From Cryptomeria japonica (lineage: Eukaryota; Streptophyta; Pinopsida; Cupressales; Cupressaceae): DNA of 64,000 nucleotides. Where the stretch lies: assembly GCF_030272615.1 (NCBI RefSeq), contig NC_081414.1, forward strand, positions 335,467,427-335,531,426, read 5' to 3'. Positions 58,320 to 64,000 of the stretch are shown here, in pieces (within the stretch, counting starts at the first letter, position 1; every line of letters begins with the position of its first letter). The notes beneath the pieces were generated by a model, which worked only from the letters and a program-made list of their open reading frames with translations, had not been told where the DNA came from and did no database searches. The position numbers were made by a program, and so were the translations under genes.

Positions 58320-60820
58320 GGGAGGGGCCAAACTAGCTTCCACCTTCATGTGGTTGGCCTTGTTAAGTAGAGAATATTAAACTATTTTTGAAACAAAGAA
58401 AAGCTCAATAAGGTAACACACTTTTCAAAATTTCATTATGCTCCACTGTTAATCTTATTGATGCTAAGCATCTTGTTTGCAAGTTACATATTCAGTGTTG
58501 TAGGTTGTGAACATGCTTCTACGAGACAGTTCCCCATTACAAGTAAATGCACGCCTCATTGGTTTTGTGAGTTTATTTTGTTCTAGAATAGACATACTTT
58601 CTCTATTCATTCCTTAACATTTGTTCATTTTATTTTAGAATAGACACACTGCCTCATTTTGTTCATTCATTGTTCATTTTGAGTTTATTTTGGGTCGAAT
58701 TTGAAGAAAGAGCATGCATAAAAGGAGGTGGAACTACTGGAAACTGTCTGTTAAACTAAGTTACTGATTCTTCACTAAAACCCTTGGATCTTGATTCTGA
58801 TTCTACCTAGGTCTTGGTCCAAGCCTAATTCCCCTTGGATTCCTCCAAGGTCCTTCTTAGGTGGCTAGGTACTCAGTGATTATTCATCATTTGATGTGCC
58901 TAATTTTAGGGAAAATTAATAAAGTAGGGTTGGCTGCAAATTGTACAATTTAAATTGATATCTCATATACACTGCAACCTTTTGTAAGGGGTGTGATCTG
59001 ACCCAAACTACTATTCAAATTGCAATTGTCATAAATACACAACCTGATATCATTGGTGCAATCTGATCTTTATTTTTATTTTTGTTGATTTCTTCATACT
59101 GTCATAAGGATGTGAAACTGCTATTAGTGATTTCTTATTGGTCAACTGGTTATCATATTGGTTAGTAATCAGCTTCGAGATCTTCCAATAGTTATAGTGG
59201 CATTATTTATCACTAGATTTTTCCGTCCTACTATCTTGATGACTAAGTTTGGTATTGTTAATATTTTTTTGAGGGTTTCAAGACCTAATTGAGCATCATT
59301 AATCAAATCAGTTTCTACATCTATGCAATTCACTGTATGAGTACCGTTTACTTTGATTTCATTTCAGTCTATCATAAACTAAATAAATTCAAGATTACAT
59401 TTTCTCTCAGCTACTTTTATATCATTGGAGTAGATTTTATGTCATATATATGTGTGTGTGTACAGACGTACCCGTACCCAAGGATTTTTTTTGTCGATTC
59501 TGTGAATTCGTACCCGATTTTGTATCCGTATGCATACTTGAATCAGTAACTTAGCTGTTAAATTATCTAAAAGCCATCTTGTCTCATGTATGACCTATGA
59601 GGGGATTCTAACTGATGTAGAACTGATGAAATTGTCCTCAAAACTCCACCTTTTCAGGCCTCAAACTGATGATGAACTTAGAAATCCACATTTTCTCTAT
59701 AAACTAATGCCTGAACTGATGAATGATACTAAGAACTTGCATTCTAACTTGAAGTTCACTTAACTAAAACTCCCACCCTTTATTCATTTCCATGTCCATG
59801 TTTATGGTAGTCCAATCTACTAAAAAATACTATCATGACTGCAGCACTTTCATTTCTCATAGAAAGTGATCATATCTCCATGTTGCATTGTCTAATCACA
59901 AACTTACTATCATGTACCTTTGTATTTAGAACCTGATTTCTATCACAATCCTTATTCTTCACTCCTCATTACTAGTTTGCAACACTATATAACCATTGTA
60001 TTGAGCCTCTGTGCATGTCTTGTGACTATTACATCTTTGAATGCCTTTGAGTTCTTTTTTTTCTTTGATAGACTTGATCTTCTTATCTCTCAATGACTAT
60101 ACTTTGTCTTTGATTTTCTTTGCGACAAGGCTTTTATGGACTCTAATTGGCATTGATGGAATCTCCTTGTATTGCCCTTAAGTTTGGAGCCTTGAAATGG
60201 AGTGTACGCCTTATGATGGCACTGCCTACTTTGTGTTCTACACTGTTCTCATGTCTCCAACTCAAATGATTATCTTTTATGACTAGATATATCTTTGTAA
60301 GTGCTTTCTTTGTTAATCATTATCTCCTTGAGCTATGTATGCCTAAGACTAAAATATTGTTCTTGATAGTCTTGTTGCTCACTATTTTGTAGAGTTTTCC
60401 TTAGGCACGTGCACTATCACATGTTTCCCTTTAAACAAGGTCTAGGACTATACCCAACCCTACACTATTATCCATGACTACATACTGAGTTCTAGGCCTC
60501 TATCTTTATAATATCCTCCTTTGATAGTATTTTTAAACAACAATATGACTATCTGTATGACTATTTATGAATGCTTTATGTACTGGCTGCAAGACATTTT
60601 TGGCATTTACTATTATGATTCCTTATGATAAGTCTTATCATGCATTCTTGTAGCTATTTCATCTTTATCTTCTTGATAATAAAGTACCTACTATGCTTAA
60701 TCCTTTGTAAGCTCACTGATATTAATGTTGCTGATATTAATCCTTTGTAATCGACAAAAGTCAACCCAATGGTAACACCGACAAGTAGAAGCATGTGATT
60801 GGGAAAGCATACACCATTTA
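58320..60820. other. Noncoding 3' region of the outer CACTA
   Basis: The first 150 bases match the inner element after its minisatellite. The rest is AT-rich, with a short (TG)n near 59453, and shows no gene, LTR or clear repeat that I can support. Confidence 0.5.
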
Positions 60821-60867
60821 AGTCCATCTACAGAACACACACTAGCGGAAATGGGGAAATCTTATCT

Positions 60868-61240
60868 TATTGGAGTTGAGAAAATACAACACCATAGGAG
60901 CCCAAATGATCTCTGCAAGCTGAAAAACCTACTACAAGGAGAAGCAAGGAAGCAAATCACAGAAGAAAGAAATACACAGAAAATATGCTCAAAAAGAGAG
61001 AGCTCAATATTCAAAAAATGTAATGTAATAATCCTTCTTCTTACAAAGAAAAGAATGAACTTAACCTTTAATAGGTCAAGAAACCCTAAAAGGGAAAACC
61101 TAGGTTTGCACATAATAATTAATAAAAGAATTAATTATTATGCACCTAAAGTTAGCTTAAGTGTAAAAGAGATAAAGGGAACTTAAATAATTAAACAAAT
61201 ATTGTTTAATTAATCAAGTAAATACCCGAATACTCTAACA
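60868..61240 (-). repeat. Left (3') LTR of the small element
   Basis: Ends ...TACTCTAACA on the plus strand. On the element strand it starts TGTTAGAGTA and ends CCAATA, so the last dinucleotide is TA rather than CA. Confidence 0.88.
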
Positions 61241-62352
61241 CCCCCCCTTAAGCTAGACTTAGGGAGAAGATAAAACCTAGAACAACTACTGAAAGCAAGA
61301 AAGATGGGTCCCGACAACAAGGCCTGATCAGGTACCCAAATACAATGAAATCTCTATGAACTGGAGAAATAGAGAAAACCATTTGGGAACAAAACTCTAC
61401 TCCAAAAAGAGATGGAAAAGAACACCACTGAAGCATGAAGAACCTACAAACTCTGTCGAAGAATAATTGCTGAGCTAAAGAACCTCCACTGAAATAGAAC
61501 ATGACTAGGTAGAGAAGACTATAATCTGTATGAGTGCCCTCAAATGACACTACTCAAATCAGAAGGCAAACAAGGAAAACAATGCAAACTTTAGAAATCG
61601 AAGATACAGATGGCATGAAAACACCGAATCCTGAAGAGTTGATCAATCGAACTGCGGAAGCATTAGAACCAATAGGACAAACCTCCCCATAATGCTGAAG
61701 AGGGACAGGAACACTAAAAAGAATGGCCAAGAAGAACTACATGATGAAGAACTAGGAACATCAAAGGCATAGAGACAGTACATGGTGTCGTGGAAGGAAC
61801 ACTCACATGACAAATTGCATGAGGCGAATGTCGTGGAAGGAAAACTTACTTGACAAAAGTGGATGGCAAACAAGGCAAACATCAACCCCCTCATGACACT
61901 TTATCAATAGTGCATGTACAATAAGGCACAAGATGTGCAAGATCCCAAGTAAACAATGCATGATGGCACTTTATCTCAGTGCATTTGCATAAATACAATT
62001 CTACAATGATAAGAAGACTAGAAATAGAAAGGAGAACCAAAAAATAGAGACATCATACTCAGAGAAGAGATCCCAGGACTTGAAACAACCAAGATATCCA
62101 CCATAATGCTGAAAAGCAAAAAACTAAATAAAATATGCATGGAGAAGAATCTAGAAATAAAATTCATATGGATGGAAAGTACACAATACATGCTTTCCAA
62201 AAATATAAATTTTTGGAAAAATTGAGTTCAGATTCTCATTCTACGGCTCCCAAAGTGCAAAAAAGAGACCTCACTTTGACTAGAAAAAAACACAATCAAA
62301 CAACAAAATTGGAAAAAAAATACCATCATGATGAGGTCTAGTTCTGATACCA

Positions 62353-62725
62353 TATTGGATTTGAGAAAATACAACACCACAAGAGCCCAAATGATCTCTG
62401 CAAGCTGAAAAACCTGTTACAAGGAGAAGCAAGGAAGCAAATCACAGAAGAAAGAAATACACAGAAAATATGCTAAAAAGGAGAGAGCTCAATATTCACA
62501 AAATGTAATGTAATAAACCTTCTTCTTACAAAGAAAAGAATGAATTTAACCTTTAATAGGTCAAGAAACCCTAAAAGGGAAAACCTAGGTTTGCACATAA
62601 TAATTAATAAAAGAATTAATTATTATGCACCTAAAGTTAGCTTAAGTGTAAAAGAGATAAAGGGAACTTAAATAATTAAACAAATATTGTTTAATTAATC
62701 AAGTAAATACACAAATACTCTAACA
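62353..62725 (-). repeat. Right (5') LTR of the small element
   Basis: Same length as 60868-61240 and nearly identical. Directly adjacent to the primer-binding site. Confidence 0.88.
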
Positions 62726-62737
62726 TATCTTGCCCTC

Positions 62738-63346
62738 ATCAGCTATCGGTAAGACTTATCCCGATGGACACTAGCAAAAAGTAAAAGGCATCAACAAAGG
62801 TTACGATGATAAAGGGTCATCGGTGTATACAAAAGCAGTCGGGATTTTTTTTTTTTTTTAAATGTTGGTGAAGGTCGGAATTTCGATGAACACTAGAAGA
62901 TAACAGACGATGTTCCCATACCTGCGATGAAAAAAATGTAGCAGGATGCAGCCTCGTCTGTCATCGTATCAACAAAACACACACTAGTAGCAGTGGAGAA
63001 ATCATGTCTTTCTGATAGCCGATGAGCCTATCGGTAAGACTTATCCCGATGGAAACTCACAAAAGTAAAATGCATTGGCAAAAGTTACAACATTAAAGGG
63101 TCATCGAGAAAGTTTACGGCGATAAAGGAAGCAATGAGGTTGGAATTTTGACATCTCCTCGTCAACCAAACATGCCGTTGTTGACTATCAGTAAGACTTA
63201 TCCTGATGGACACTAGCAAAACTAAAATGCATCAGTAAAGGTTACAACAATAAATTAAGGCTCATTGACAAAGGTTATGATGATAAAGGATACAACGAGG
63301 TCGTAATTTTGACATCTCCTCATCAAAAAAGCATGCCACAGGTGCA
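62738..63346. repeat. Right subterminal repeats of the outer CACTA
   Basis: Units starting TATCGGTAAGACTTATCC(C)GATGG occur at about 62752, 63029 and 63187. The last two are about 158 bp long, ending 'gacatctcctc.tca..aa.catgcc'. The 'acacacactag' phrase at 60833 and 62981 shows that the first unit was split by the small LTR element. An inverted copy lies at about 13760. Confidence 0.75.
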
Positions 63347-63469
63347 TAGAAATTTCCAACGTGGTGTCGTTAGAATTTAGACGTGAATCTCGTTGTCAGA
63401 AACACCTACAAAAAATAGTGATGAACAAATACATATGAATTCTAACATTTAGTTGTCTGAGTTCCGACG

Positions 63470-63505
63470 AACGGTCTTCAGAAAACTGCTCCAAATGTAC
63501 TAGTG
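63470..63505 (+). repeat. Right terminal inverted repeat of the outer CACTA
   Basis: Read inward from 63505 it is CACTAGTACATTTGGAGCAG, nearly identical to the inner element's right end at 56516. The next three bases (TTC) would be the target duplication; the left partner is not resolved. Confidence 0.65.
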
Positions 63506-64000
63506 TTCATTCTCACTTTCCTCTCTGTTTGCAAGGAATCCACCTTTAGGCTATCCCTTTCATTTCTAAGATTGATAATTTCCAATCTAGCTTGAGCTAG
63601 ATCATCTCTAAGTCCAATACTTTTGTCAGATATATGCTCAATCCTACCCAGGGGTGTGTATGTAGGCATTGTTCTTAATTGTTCTTCTAGAGTAATTACC
63701 TTTCCTCTCAAGATTGTGACTTCTTCTTCTATCTTTAGGGAAACCTTATGAGTAAACTTTGCCACGTTAAAATTAAGGGTTGTTGCCTTTGTGATGGAAG
63801 TGTTAACCACTCTCTTGACTAATAGACCTCCAAATAATTGATCAACCTCATAGCTCATGCTAGGTCTCTTTGTAACCCTATGAAGGCACCAAATAACTAG
63901 TTGATCAAGATGATCATCAAATAATGCTCTTGAAATTACCTTAGCCCTTTGTGTTGCATCCATTAAATCCAGATCTATGTCATGGATCCTTCTCAATTCA
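63506..64000 (-). pseudogene. FamX fragment, C-terminal middle region, cut by the outer CACTA
   Basis: An open minus-strand frame from the window end to the CACTA terminus, without internal stop. LFGGLLVKRVVNTSITKATT aligns with LLGGMIVKRVQDIGVVEATS of the copy at 51621-52070, followed by a coiled-coil-like stretch (EEEVTILRGKVITLEEQLR ... QARLEIINLRNERDSL). The last residues of the open frame come from the CACTA end. The N-terminal part lies beyond 64000. This copy is not collinear with the fragment at 12204-13215. Confidence 0.6.

Larger units (their letters stand above)
60868..62725 (-). mobile_element. Small non-autonomous LTR retroelement with intact duplication
   Basis: 1,858 bp: two 373-bp LTRs (60868-61240, 62353-62725), a C-run at 61241-61247 that is a polypurine tract on the minus strand, and TCTGATACCA at 62343-62352, the complement of the initiator-Met primer site, touching the right LTR. 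The target duplication TATCT is at 60863-60867 and 62726-62730. The 1.1-kb interior has no Gag or Pol. It fits a TRIM-like or deletion-derived Copia-type element. The LTRs differ at only a handful of positions, so the insertion is recent. Confidence 0.9.
13216..63505 (+). mobile_element. Outer CACTA (En/Spm) transposon, defective, host of nested insertions
   Basis: The element is inferred from tnp2 pieces in order (14797-15484, 31098-31364, 56517-56676), TNPA-like pieces (56720-58080), inverted subterminal repeats (about 13.76 kb against 62.74-63.35 kb) and a right terminus ending TACTAGTG at 63505. Without the Copia, inner CACTA and small LTR insertions it is roughly 7.5-8 kb. It lost the TNP2 middle and C-terminal parts and the TNPA N-terminal part by deletion, so it cannot encode a transposase. 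The left coordinate given is an outer bound. Confidence 0.65.

Noticed and set aside
59289-59549. 86-residue open frame in the outer CACTA 3' region
   Set aside because: AT-rich sequence with no recognisable motif, no splice context and no second copy in the window.
60851-62341. Several short frames on both strands between 60851 and 62341
   Set aside because: They fall in the small LTR element and include LTR bases; none shows Gag, Pol or other domain features.
62738-63346. Repeat spacing as a CRISPR array
   Set aside because: Units are about 158 bp, diverged, not separated by unique spacers, and lie in the ends of a plant transposon.

Overview
This window is repeat-dominated nuclear DNA from a land plant. 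It holds plant-type Ty3/Gypsy and Ty1/Copia LTR retroelements, En/Spm (CACTA) transposons with TNP2- and TNPA-like genes, and a plant PPR fragment. The long LTRs, deep nesting and extensive point-mutation decay suggest a large, slowly purged genome such as a conifer's; that placement is inference. I see no intact cellular gene, rRNA, tRNA or CRISPR array.

The window reads best as layers of insertion. The oldest layer is an unrecognised, broken protein-coding family, called FamX here, on the minus strand at 4651-4818, 12204-13215 and 63506-64000. Two related Gypsy-like elements (Gypsy-A) sit in the first FamX copy, head to head: A1 on the minus strand (window start to 4650) and A2 on the plus strand (4819-12198, TSD ACTAT), separated only by 168 bp of FamX coding sequence. 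To their right lies a defective 'outer' CACTA element, from about 13.3-13.8 kb to 63505. Its tnp2 gene is split first by a Copia element (15485-31097) and then by a 25-kb 'inner' CACTA element (31365-56516, 3-bp TSD ATT). The Copia pol is itself split by a Gypsy-like element of a second family (Gypsy-B1, 20486-29372). The inner CACTA carries a PPR fragment, a complete Gypsy-B2 (33014-40879, TSD GTTAT), its own tnp2 (about 41.93-46.18 kb) and tnpA-like gene (about 46.6-49.66 kb), and a long FamX pseudogene (50770-54349). A small LTR element (60868-62725, TSD TATCT) sits in the outer CACTA's right subterminal repeats.

Gypsy-A and Gypsy-B share their LTR end (TGTAGCGTCGTAAA), polypurine tract (AAAGTGGGGGCTAAA) and a primer site matching plant tRNA-Trp. 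Neither has any visible reverse transcriptase, RNase H or integrase: they encode only a Gag-like and an aspartic-protease-like product, so they probably depended on another element for replication. Their LTRs carry GC-rich imperfect palindromes that differ in copy number between the two LTRs of one element. Nearly every reading frame is interrupted by stops, many explainable as C-to-T changes, as expected for methylated, silenced repeats. The inner CACTA TNP2 gene is the best-preserved transposase, but it too has at least four in-frame stops.
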